NCBI GenBank assembly: GCA_038250905.1
Contig: JBBSBV010000005.1
Coordinates: 62,001-126,000 of the forward strand
DNA length: 64,000 nt
Direction: 5' to 3'
Origin: JAENVU01 sp038250905
GTDB taxonomy: Bacteria; Actinomycetota; Acidimicrobiia; IMCC26256; JAENVU01
The first letter of the stretch is position 1, and each line of letters begins with the position of its first letter. Positions 1-7,629 of this stretch are shown here, piece after piece. The notes beneath the pieces were generated by a model. The model made no database searches. It was given only the letters and a program-made list of their open reading frames with translations, and was not told where the DNA came from. Both the position numbers and the translations under genes were made by a program.

Positions 1-425
1 TCGCCGACCTGTCGGTCCTCGAGGTGCGCATGGAACTGATGCAGTGGATGGACCGCCTCGGGATGGACGACCGGTTCACCCAGCGGTACCTCAACGAGGG
101 TTTCTCGGGCGGCGAACGCAAGCGCAACGAGATCCTGCAGATGGCGATGATGGAACCGGTCTTCGCGGTCCTCGACGAGACGGATTCGGGCCTCGACATC
201 GACGCGCTGCGCGCGGTCGGCGAGGGCGTGAACATCGTCCGTGAGCACCGCCCCGAGATGGGCATCCTCCTCATCACCCACTACCGCCGCATCCTCGACC
301 ACCTCACACCGGACGTCGTCCACATCCTGCTGGACGGTCGCATCGTGCAGTCCGGCGGGATGGAACTCGCCGAGCAACTCGAGCGCAGTGGGTTCGACAG
401 CTTCCGTTCCTCGGCGCCGGTCTGA
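1..425 (+). CDS. sufC: SufC, Fe-S assembly ATPase (partial, 5' end outside window)
   Basis: This is the C-terminal part of the ABC-type ATPase that drives the SufBCD scaffold in Fe-S cluster assembly. The reading frame is open to the left edge (about 140 residues visible), so the Walker A region lies outside the window. Visible are the ABC signature (FSGGERKRNE), the Walker B segment (FAVLDETDSGLD) and the switch histidine (LLITHY), all close to the SufC consensus. The stop is two bases before sufS, so it is co-transcribed with sufS and sufU. A second, complete sufC lies at 3649-4452 on the other strand, so this locus carries two SufC-type ATPases. It could serve a second scaffold copy upstream. 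Confidence 0.93.
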   Translation, partial: ADLSVLEVRMELMQWMDRLGMDDRFTQRYLNEGFSGGERKRNEILQMAMMEPVFAVLDETDSGLDIDALRAVGEGVNIVREHRPEMGILLITHYRRILDHLTPDVVHILLDGRIVQSGGMELAEQLERSGFDSFRSSAPV

Positions 426-426
426 C

Positions 427-1659
427 ATGGGCCTCGACGTGGCGCGCATCCGCGCCGACTTCCCCCTGCTGCAGCAGGAGCACAACGGGCATCGCCTGGT
501 GTACCTCGACAGCGCGTCGAGCGCGCAGAAGCCGCGCTCGGTCCTGCGTGCGATGGACGACGTGATGGAGCGCTACTACGCCAACGTCCACCGGGGCGTG
601 TACGCGATCGCCGAGGAATCGACCGCCCGCTTCGAGGCCGCACGCGCCAAGGTCGCCGCTTTCATCGGCGCGCGCGAGGCGGCCGAGTTGATCTTCACCC
701 GCAATGCCACCGAGGCCATCAACCTCGTCGCGTATTCGTGGGGTCGCGCGAACCTGGCGGCCGGCGACGTCGTGGTGCTCTCCGAGATGGAACACCACGC
801 CAACATCGTCCCGTGGCACATGCTCGCGGCCGAACGGGGCATCGAGTTGCGTTGGATCCCCATCACCGCCGACTACCGCCTCGATCTCTCCGACCTCGAT
901 GCGTTGCTCGCCGGCGCCAAGTTGCTCGCGATCACCGCGATGTCGAACGTACTGGGCACGATCAACGACATTCCCCCGCTCGTCGCGGCAGCACGCGCCG
1001 CCGGAGCCCACGTGCTGGTCGACGCGTCCCAGGCGGCCCCGCACACCGCGATCGACGTCCAGGCGTGGGGCGCGGACTTCGTCGCCATCACCGCCCACAA
1101 GATGCTCGGCCCGTCGGGGATCGGCGCGCTCTGGGCGCGACGCGACCTCCTCGAGGCGATGCCCCCGTTCCTGGGGGGCGGCGAGATGATCCGCGACGTC
1201 CGCAAGGACGGCTTCACCACCAACGAACTCCCGTGGAAGTTCGAGGCCGGTACCCCCGCGATCACCGAGGCGATCGGGTGGGGCGCAGCCGTCGAGTACC
1301 TCGAAGCGGTCGGCATGGACGCGGTGCGCGCCCACGAGCAGGCGCTCACGCAGTACGCGCTCGATGCGCTGACCGGCGAGTTCGGTGCGCGGTTGACGAT
1401 CTACGGCCCGCTCGGCACCGAGCACCGCGGTGGCGTCATCTCGTTCCTCTTCCCGGACATCCACGCCCACGACGTGTCCCAGGTGCTCGACGAGGCCGCC
1501 ATCTGCGTCCGCGCCGGCCACCACTGTGCGAAGCCCCTGATGCGGGTGCTCGAAGTCCCCGCCACGAGCCGGGCGTCGCTCTATCTGTACAACGACACCG
1601 ACGATGTCGATGCCCTCGTCGTCGGCCTGACCCAGGCCGAACAGTTCTTCGCCATCTGA
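427..1659 (+). CDS. sufS: SufS, cysteine desulfurase
   Basis: A PLP-dependent group II cysteine desulfurase that removes sulfur from L-cysteine as a persulfide and passes it to SufU for Fe-S cluster assembly. The 410-residue protein has the usual family length. The PLP lysine is K225 (ITAHKMLGPSG), the cofactor-stacking histidine is around H123 (MEHHANIVPW), and the catalytic cysteine is C367 in RAGHHCAKPL. The ATG at 427 follows the sufC stop by one base; longer readings of this frame overlap sufC and are not credible. sufU follows after 26 bases. Confidence 0.96.
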   Translation: MGLDVARIRADFPLLQQEHNGHRLVYLDSASSAQKPRSVLRAMDDVMERYYANVHRGVYAIAEESTARFEAARAKVAAFIGAREAAELIFTRNATEAINLVAYSWGRANLAAGDVVVLSEMEHHANIVPWHMLAAERGIELRWIPITADYRLDLSDLDALLAGAKLLAITAMSNVLGTINDIPPLVAAARAAGAHVLVDASQAAPHTAIDVQAWGADFVAITAHKMLGPSGIGALWARRDLLEAMPPFLGGGEMIRDVRKDGFTTNELPWKFEAGTPAITEAIGWGAAVEYLEAVGMDAVRAHEQALTQYALDALTGEFGARLTIYGPLGTEHRGGVISFLFPDIHAHDVSQVLDEAAICVRAGHHCAKPLMRVLEVPATSRASLYLYNDTDDVDALVVGLTQAEQFFAI

Positions 1660-1685
1660 CACCGACCCCACCTAGGATCCAAGCA

Positions 1686-2168
1686 ATGGCCGGACTCGAA
1701 GACCTCTATCGAGAGATCATCCTCGACCACTACCGAGCACCCCGGAACCGCGGCGAGCTCGCGGTCCCACCCGCCCACCGCGTCGAAGGGTTCAACCCGC
1801 TCTGCGGCGACGAGGTGGTGTTGTACCTCGACGTGGAGAACGGCCTCGTCAACGACGTGAAGATCGCCGGGCAGGGCTGTTCGATCAGCCAGGCGTCGAC
1901 GTCCATGATGAGCGCGGCGGTCAAGGGCAAGTCGGTCGCCGAGGCACGGACCATCACCCGTGCCTTCAAGGCGCTCATGAGCATCCACGAGTCCAAGATC
2001 GGTGGCGACGGCGAAGAGGTCGACGCGGCCGACGAACTCGACGGTGTCCGGCTCGGTGATCTCGAAGCACTCCAGGGTGTGGTCAAGTTCCCCGTGCGCA
2101 TCAAGTGCGCGACGTTGGCCTGGAACACACTCACCCAGGGTCTCGACGAGATCGAGGCTCCCGAGTAA
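1686..2168 (+). CDS. sufU: SufU, zinc-dependent sulfurtransferase / scaffold
   Basis: An IscU-fold partner that accepts persulfide sulfur from SufS. At 160 residues it has the three conserved cysteines (C40 in NPLCGD, C65 in GQGCSIS, C141 in RIKCATL) and the Asp after the first cysteine (D42), the zinc ligands of SufU in Gram-positive bacteria. The insertion of about 20 residues between the second and third cysteine separates SufU from IscU. It ends the rightward suf operon with sufC and sufS. Confidence 0.95.
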   Translation: MAGLEDLYREIILDHYRAPRNRGELAVPPAHRVEGFNPLCGDEVVLYLDVENGLVNDVKIAGQGCSISQASTSMMSAAVKGKSVAEARTITRAFKALMSIHESKIGGDGEEVDAADELDGVRLGDLEALQGVVKFPVRIKCATLAWNTLTQGLDEIEAPE

Positions 2169-2285
2169 CCGCTCCGCGTGGGTCGAATGCGTCATCCGTC
2201 ACGGAATGTGTCGGCAATCGAGCAACTTGACCATATTGGGGACCGTTCGCCGAGTACGGTGGGCTTTCCGTTCGAAGGGAGTGGC

Positions 2286-2480
2286 ATGACCGAGCAGACG
2301 ACCGTGACGCCCGACCTGGTGATGACCATCGACCAAGCGCTCGAACGCTTCGGGGCGCGGGATCTCGTCTCCGGGGCCGAGGTCGTCGACTTCCTGCTCG
2401 ACCTTCGCCTCGAAGTCGTGAACTCCTCCGACCGAGCGATCGCCCAGCTCCTCGAAGAAGAGCGTCAGCCGACCGCCTAG
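2286..2480 (+). CDS. Small acidic hypothetical protein
   Basis: A 64-residue protein starting at the ATG at 2286, which has a good ribosome-binding site (GAAGGGAG) ending about five bases upstream. A longer in-frame reading from 2178 lacks such a site. The protein is acidic and probably helical, with the phrase VDFLLDLRLEVV in the middle, and has no signal peptide or membrane segment. It follows sufU by 117 bases and is closed by an inverted repeat. I do not recognise the family. The good ribosome site and the hairpin after the stop support a real gene. Confidence 0.6.
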   Translation: MTEQTTVTPDLVMTIDQALERFGARDLVSGAEVVDFLLDLRLEVVNSSDRAIAQLLEEERQPTA

Positions 2481-2481
2481 G

Positions 2482-2510
2482 TCAACCCGACGCCCGTCCC
2501 GACGGGTTGA
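2482..2510 (+). terminator. Inverted repeat after the small ORF, likely terminator
   Basis: Arms TCAACCCG and CGGGTTGA (8 bp, perfect) sit directly after the TAG stop at 2478-2480. An alternative inner hairpin CCCGTC/GACGGG overlaps it. No clear T run follows, so termination strength is uncertain. Confidence 0.5.
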
Positions 2511-2603
2511 TCGTGTTCACGGAATCGCCGCTTCGACGCGACGTCCACATACCCCGATCGCACTCCGACGCCAAGTAATGTCGGCGGTCCCCGAGGAAGA
2601 TCG

Positions 2604-3647
2604 ATGGGCACTGTTTTGCCTGAGACCACAAGTACCGAGCCCGAGCCCGAGCCGACCCGCAAGGAGCGCCGCGGCCGGCATCAGCGTTCGCGCCGCAAGA
2701 TCGCGGCGACCGCACTCGCCGTGACCCTCGGCCTCGCCGGCGCAGCCGGCATCGGGATCGCACTCGACGACTCCAGCGACTCCGGTGCGAGCGCGGCGTC
2801 GACGCATCGCTCCACCACCAGTTCGTCGTCCACGACGTCGACCGCGCCGACGACCACGACCACCACACTTCCGCAGCTGGTCCAACCCGCGGCCGCGCTC
2901 CTCCCCGCTTTCACCGGCACGCTCGGTCAGGGCGCGAGCGGCGACGTCGTGCGCGCCTACCAGCAGCGACTCCTCGACCTGCACTTCGATCCGGGTCCGA
3001 TCGACGGGAACTTCGGCTCGGCCATGAGCTACGCGGTCGAGGCACTCCAGAAACTCGAGAACCTGCCGCGTACCGGTCGCCTCGGCGCCAACGAGGCACT
3101 CCTCCTCGCCGCGTTCCAATACCCGGTGCCGCTGCAACCCGCGGGCGAACCGAACCGCACCGAGGTCGACGTGACCAAGCAGCTCATCACGCTGTACGAG
3201 AACTACCAGGTGCGATTGATCACCACGACCTCGACCGGTTCGGGTGTGCACTACTGCTACGACTCGCCGCGCGTGAACCCGACGCGCCACATCTGTGAGG
3301 TGGCCACCACGCCGTCCGGTCGCTTCACCTACACCCGCTTCGTGTCGGGGTGGGACAAGTCGCCGCTCGGTCAGCTGTACCAGCCGTACTACTTCAACGG
3401 CGGCATCGCGGTGCACGGCTATCCGAGCGTGCCCACGTCGCCGGCCTCACACGGATGCGCTCGCATCCCGATGCACATCGCCGAGTACTTCCACACGCTC
3501 GTCAAGGTCGGTGACCCGGTCTACGTGTTCGGCGGGAGCCCGGCCCAGATTCTCTCGAGCGTCGCGATCGGCCCACCGCCCACCGTGCCCACGACCGCGC
3601 CGGCGGCTCCTCCCGCGGCGCCCGCACCGGCCCCACCGGCGGCCTGA
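2604..3647 (+). CDS. L,D-transpeptidase with peptidoglycan-binding domain
   Basis: A cell-wall cross-linking enzyme (YkuD fold) that forms 3-3 peptide links in peptidoglycan. The 347-residue protein has a basic N-terminus, one membrane segment at about residues 33-54, a Ser/Thr-rich spacer to residue 90 and a peptidoglycan-binding domain at about 105-170 (GDVVRAYQQRLLDLHF). The catalytic domain carries H271 (AVHGYP) and the motif S282-H-G-C285-A-R287. The C-terminal 25 residues are Pro/Ala rich. It lies alone between two convergent suf clusters, and its stop is one base from the sufC stop on the other strand. Confidence 0.92.
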   Translation: MGTVLPETTSTEPEPEPTRKERRGRHQRSRRKIAATALAVTLGLAGAAGIGIALDDSSDSGASAASTHRSTTSSSSTTSTAPTTTTTTLPQLVQPAAALLPAFTGTLGQGASGDVVRAYQQRLLDLHFDPGPIDGNFGSAMSYAVEALQKLENLPRTGRLGANEALLLAAFQYPVPLQPAGEPNRTEVDVTKQLITLYENYQVRLITTTSTGSGVHYCYDSPRVNPTRHICEVATTPSGRFTYTRFVSGWDKSPLGQLYQPYYFNGGIAVHGYPSVPTSPASHGCARIPMHIAEYFHTLVKVGDPVYVFGGSPAQILSSVAIGPPPTVPTTAPAAPPAAPAPAPPAA

Positions 3648-3648
3648 G

Positions 3649-4452
3649 TCAGAACCCGGGATCGGCGAAGGGGTCGAGTTTCTCGGCCGCGGGGACCGTG
3701 ATCGCGCCCGGCACTTCGATGCCGAGCCGGGCGGCCAGCCCGTCGTAACCACTGGCCTCGAGTTCGTCGGCCAGTTCCGGCCCGCCGGAGGTCACGACCC
3801 GACCGCCCATGAACACGTGCACGCGGTCGGGGCGGAGTTCGGTCAGCAGCCGGGCGTAGTGGGTGATCGCCAGGACCCCGAGGCCGGTCTCCTCGGTCAT
3901 GGCCTCGATCCGGCGCGAGACGTCACGCAACGCGTCGACGTCGAGTCCGGAGTCGATCTCGTCGAGGATCGCGAACCGCGGTTCGAGCACCGCGAGTTGC
4001 AGCGTCTCGGCGCGCTTCTGCTCCCCGCCGGAAAACTCGACGTTCACGCCCCGGGTCAGGAACTCGTCGCGCACCGACAGCCGCTCGGCTTCCTCCGCAA
4101 CGCGTCGGTTGAGATCGTCGGCCACACCGCTCGCGTCGGTGGCTGCGGCCACGAGGTCGACGACGCGCACCCCCGCCACCTCGACCGGGTACTGGTGGGT
4201 GAGGAAGAGCCCGCGGCGAGCGCGCTCCCAGGTCGGCAGACCGAGGATCTCCTCGCCGTCGATCGTCACCGAACCGCTCGTCACGGTGTAGTCGCGGCGG
4301 CCCATCAGGACGTGCGACAGCGTGCTCTTGCCCGAACCATTCGGGCCCATGAGGGCGTGGACCTCACCCGAACCCACCTCGAGGTCGACGCCGCGCAGGA
4401 TCTCGACTCCCGCCACCGATGCGTGCAGGTCCTCGATCTTCAGCGTGCTCAC
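3649..4452 (-). CDS. sufC: SufC, Fe-S assembly ATPase
   Basis: A complete 267-residue ABC ATPase of the SufBCD complex. Walker A is at residues 36-44 (GPNGSGKST), the signature at 140-147 (FSGGEQKR), Walker B with the D-loop around 160-171 (FAILDEIDSGLD), and the switch histidine in ITHYARLL. The GTG start at 4450-4452 overlaps the stop of the upstream Rieske gene as GTGA, so the two are translationally coupled. It is the last gene of sufB-sufD-Rieske-sufC. It differs clearly in sequence from the partial sufC at the left edge, so the two are paralogues and not a recent duplication. Confidence 0.96.
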   Translation of the reverse strand: MSTLKIEDLHASVAGVEILRGVDLEVGSGEVHALMGPNGSGKSTLSHVLMGRRDYTVTSGSVTIDGEEILGLPTWERARRGLFLTHQYPVEVAGVRVVDLVAAATDASGVADDLNRRVAEEAERLSVRDEFLTRGVNVEFSGGEQKRAETLQLAVLEPRFAILDEIDSGLDVDALRDVSRRIEAMTEETGLGVLAITHYARLLTELRPDRVHVFMGGRVVTSGGPELADELEASGYDGLAARLGIEVPGAITVPAAEKLDPFADPGF

Positions 4453-4760
4453 ACGATCACCATCACGTCATCACCCTCGATATTCACTGCGTAGACCGGG
4501 ACCGGTCGGGTCGCGGGCAGGGTCTGGGGCTCACCGGTCGTCAGCGAGAAGGTCGACCCGTGCTTCGGGCATTCGATCTCGCACTCGTCCGCCCACACGT
4601 CGCCCTCGGCGAGGGAGAAGTCGGCGTGCGAGCACTCGTCGCCGATCGCGTACCAGTCGTTCCCGAGCCGCACCACACAGATGCGATGACCGTCGACGTC
4701 GAATCGGCGCGCCGTCCCCTCCGGGACGTCGGCGGTCGAACCGATGCGGAAACCGGTCAC
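4449..4760 (-). CDS. Rieske-type [2Fe-2S] ferredoxin of the suf operon
   Basis: A 103-residue soluble Rieske protein similar to ferredoxin subunits of non-heme oxygenases. The cluster ligands form the pair C-S-H (DECSHADF) and C-P-K-H (ECPKHGSTF), the canonical C-x-H...C-x2-H arrangement. The GTG start at 4758-4760 is set by its GTGA overlap with the sufD stop; longer readings run through sufD. Rieske ferredoxins between sufD and sufC are common in actinobacterial suf operons. An electron-transfer role in cluster assembly is inference from position. Confidence 0.92.
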   Translation of the reverse strand: MTGFRIGSTADVPEGTARRFDVDGHRICVVRLGNDWYAIGDECSHADFSLAEGDVWADECEIECPKHGSTFSLTTGEPQTLPATRPVPVYAVNIEGDDVMVIV

Positions 4761-6061
4761 GCCACATCTCCGTGAAGATGACCGACCTTCTCGTGCACCG
4801 CGCGGCGCAGCGGGGTCGCCAGCGCGGGGACCGGGAGCCGGGCGAGCACGTCTTCGAAGAAACCGACCACGATGAGTCGTTCCGCGTCCTCGGGCCGCAC
4901 CCCGCGTGACTCGAGGTAGTAGAGCTGATCGTCGTCGATCGGTCCCACCGTCGATGCGTGCGAGCACCGGACGTCGTCCGCCTCGATCTCGAGGTTCGGG
5001 ATCGACTCGGCACCGGCACCCTCGGTGAGGACCAGGTTGCGGTTCGACTGGGTGGCTTCGACCTTCTGCGCGTCCTTCCGGATCCGGATCAGGCCCGAGT
5101 ACACCGACCGCGCCGTGTCCTCGACTGCGCCCTTGAACAGCAGGTCGCTGCGCGTGCGCGGCGCCACATGGTCCTGGAACGTGCGGAAGTCGTGCATCTG
5201 GTTGCCGTCGCCGAAGTACACCGCGAGCGCCTCGCTCTCCGCGCCCTGGCCGTCGAGCCGGGCCTCGGTGCGGACCCGCGCGTAGTCGCCGCCGAGCGCC
5301 ACCGCGTAGGACGACAGCGTGGCGTCCCGCCCGAGATGCGCGCGTTGCAGTGCGATCGACCAGGTCTGGTCGCCGTACTCCTGCACACTGACGTGACGCA
5401 CATGCGCACCATCGCCGATCGAGAGTTCGACAACGCTGTCGACGAAATGCCGACAGTGCGGGGGCGACGCGTGCCGCTCGAGCACCGTGACCTCGCTGCC
5501 CGGCTCCGCCACGACGAGCGTGTGCGGGAACGATGCCTGACCGTCACCGTCGGACCAGTGGAGCACCACGATCGGCCGTTCGATGACCACACCGGCCGGA
5601 ACCTTCACGAAGGCACCACCCGCGAGGAATGCGTCGTGCAACACGGTGAACGCATCGGGGGACGCATCGGAGATCCGGCCGAGCCACGGCTCGACGACCG
5701 CGGAATCACACGTGGCGATACCGCACACGACCACTCCCTGGGCCTCGAGATCGGGATCGACCTCGTGGTGCACGACCCGGCCGTCCCGGAGCACCACCAG
5801 GGCAGCCCGTTCGCTGATCTCGGCCGCCAACGGTCCGCCGCCCGGTGCCCCCTCGACCCCGGGCTCGCCCAGTTCGGCCGCGGTGAGCGGCCGGAACTGT
5901 GCGAGATCGAGCTGGTTGATGCGCGAGTACCGCCACACCTCTTCGCTGTCGGTGGGCCATTCGAGCGACTCGAGCTGCTCGGCGGCGCGCCGGCGACGCG
6001 CGACGAGCCAGTCGGGACCGCCGAGCGCGCCCGCGGCGGCAAGAGTGAATCCGTGGGTCAT
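4757..6061 (-). CDS. sufD: SufD, Fe-S cluster scaffold subunit
   Basis: A subunit of the SufBC2D scaffold. The 434-residue protein has the beta-helical SufD core and the characteristic C-terminal helical region (EADDVRCSHASTVGPIDDDQ, a hallmark of SufB/SufD with the conserved Cys-Ser-His). The start ATG at 6061 is 16 bases after the sufB stop. Its 3' end overlaps the Rieske gene. It acts in the cytoplasm with SufB and SufC. Confidence 0.95.
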   Translation of the reverse strand: MTHGFTLAAAGALGGPDWLVARRRRAAEQLESLEWPTDSEEVWRYSRINQLDLAQFRPLTAAELGEPGVEGAPGGGPLAAEISERAALVVLRDGRVVHHEVDPDLEAQGVVVCGIATCDSAVVEPWLGRISDASPDAFTVLHDAFLAGGAFVKVPAGVVIERPIVVLHWSDGDGQASFPHTLVVAEPGSEVTVLERHASPPHCRHFVDSVVELSIGDGAHVRHVSVQEYGDQTWSIALQRAHLGRDATLSSYAVALGGDYARVRTEARLDGQGAESEALAVYFGDGNQMHDFRTFQDHVAPRTRSDLLFKGAVEDTARSVYSGLIRIRKDAQKVEATQSNRNLVLTEGAGAESIPNLEIEADDVRCSHASTVGPIDDDQLYYLESRGVRPEDAERLIVVGFFEDVLARLPVPALATPLRRAVHEKVGHLHGDVA

Positions 6062-6077
6062 CAGAAGGGTGTCGCGG

Positions 6078-7484
6078 TCAGCCGACCGCGCCCTCCATAT
6101 TGAGTTCGATCAGTCGGGAGAGCTCGACGGCGTATTCCATCGGCAGGGTCTTGACGATCGGCTCGATGAAGCCGTTCACGATCATCGCGGTGGCCTGCTG
6201 CTCGGTGAGTCCGCGGCTCATCAGGTAGAAGAGCTGGTCGTCGCCGACCTTCGAGACCGTGGCCTCGTGGCCGATGCGCGCGTCCTGGGCGTCGATCTCC
6301 ATGTAGGGATACGTGTCCGAACGGGAGTCGTCGTCGAGGATCAGCGCGTCGCAGCGGACGTGGCTCTTCACCGAGTGGGCACCCTCTTCGACCTTGACCA
6401 GACCGCGGTAGGTCGTGCGGCCACCGTCCTTCGAGATCGACTTGCTGTCGATGATCGACGTGGTCTCGGGCGCGGCGTGGGTCATCTTGGCGCCCGCGTC
6501 CTGGTGCTGACCGGCCCCCGCGTAGGCGACCGAAAGCACTTCACCGTGGGCCTTCGGACCGGTCATCACGACGGCCGGGTACTTCATGGTCAGCTTGGAA
6601 CCGAGGTTGCCGTCGATCCACTCCACCGTGGCCTCGGCCTCGGCGACCGCCCGCTTGGTGACGAGGTTGTACACGTTGGGCGACCAGTTCTGGATCGTCG
6701 TGTACCGGATCCGCGCGCCGGGCTTGGCGATGAGTTCGACCACCGCGGAGTGGAGGGAGTCGGTGGAGTACACCGGCGCCGAGCAGCCCTCGACGTAGTG
6801 CACCGACGCGCCTTCGTCGGCGATGATCAGCGTTCGCTCGAACTGGCCGGCGTTCTCCGCGTTGATACGGAAGTACGCCTGCAGCGGCATGTCCACGTGC
6901 ACGCCCGGCGGCACGTAGATGAACGACCCCCCGGACCAGACGGCAGAGTTGAGCGCGGCGAACTTGTTGTCACCGGGCGGGATCACCGTGCCGAAATACT
7001 TCTGCACGATCTCGGGGTAGTCGATGAGCGCCTGGTCCATGCTGGTGAACAGCACGCCCAACTCCTCGAGGTCTTCGCGGTTCTTGTGGTACACGACCTC
7101 GGATTCGAACTGTGCGGTGACCCCCGCGAGGAACTTGCGCTCGGCCTCGGGGATCCCGAGCTTCTCGTACGTGTTCTTCATGCTCTCGGGGAGCATGTCC
7201 CAGTCGTTGACCTGGCCACCCTCGTTGGGCTTCAGGTAGTAGTAGATGTCGTCGAAGTCGATGTCCGGCATGTTCTTGGCGAACCAGTCGAGCATCGGCT
7301 TGCGCTCGAACCGCTTCAGCGCGTTGAGCCGGAACTTGGTCATCCAGTCGGGCTCGGACTTGCGGTCCGAGATCTCCTGGACCGTCTTCTCGTTCAGCCC
7401 TTTGTGGGGCGTGTAGACGTAATCGTCCGTCGAATCGTGCCAGCCGAGCTGGTACTTACCGAGATCTATGCCTTTGACCGCCAT
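6078..7484 (-). CDS. sufB: SufB, Fe-S cluster scaffold subunit
   Basis: The main scaffold protein on which SufBCD builds Fe-S clusters. The 468-residue length and motifs such as DAQDARIGHEATVSKVGDDQ near the C-terminus match SufB and distinguish it from SufD. It starts at ATG 7484 and is the first gene of the leftward suf operon, preceded by a promoter-like and palindromic element at about 7543-7555. A large open frame on the opposite strand is a shadow of this high-GC gene. Confidence 0.97.
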   Translation of the reverse strand: MAVKGIDLGKYQLGWHDSTDDYVYTPHKGLNEKTVQEISDRKSEPDWMTKFRLNALKRFERKPMLDWFAKNMPDIDFDDIYYYLKPNEGGQVNDWDMLPESMKNTYEKLGIPEAERKFLAGVTAQFESEVVYHKNREDLEELGVLFTSMDQALIDYPEIVQKYFGTVIPPGDNKFAALNSAVWSGGSFIYVPPGVHVDMPLQAYFRINAENAGQFERTLIIADEGASVHYVEGCSAPVYSTDSLHSAVVELIAKPGARIRYTTIQNWSPNVYNLVTKRAVAEAEATVEWIDGNLGSKLTMKYPAVVMTGPKAHGEVLSVAYAGAGQHQDAGAKMTHAAPETTSIIDSKSISKDGGRTTYRGLVKVEEGAHSVKSHVRCDALILDDDSRSDTYPYMEIDAQDARIGHEATVSKVGDDQLFYLMSRGLTEQQATAMIVNGFIEPIVKTLPMEYAVELSRLIELNMEGAVG

Positions 7485-7542
7485 GGGGCGCTCCGTCGTC
7501 GGGGACTTCGGCCGGGGGACGGCCGGGGATTTCCACTACGGA

Positions 7543-7555
7543 GATAGTAACAATC
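7543..7555 (-). promoter_or_regulatory. Candidate operator overlapping a -10-like element of the sufB operon
   Basis: The imperfect palindrome GATAGTAACAATC (five of six pairs match) is the only A/T-rich patch between sufB and the next gene. Read toward sufB it contains TACTAT, a -10-like hexamer about 60 bases before the start codon. No clear -35 is seen. A Fe-S-sensing repressor would be the expected ligand, but none is encoded in view. Confidence 0.35.
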
Positions 7556-7629
7556 CAAATGGGCCGCCGTCGATGCGCCGGTCGCCGGTGTGACGACTGG
7601 CGCCGGGGGGAATACGCCCCGGCGCCGGG

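Noticed and set aside
2227..2260. Promoter with TTGACC and TACGGT before the small ORF at 2286
   Set aside because: The spacing is 22 bases and the -10 match is poor, so it is not reported as a promoter.
5583..7547. A 654-codon plus-strand open frame
   Set aside because: It is antisense to sufB and sufD, which are certain genes, and has an Arg/His/Gly-rich non-family product.
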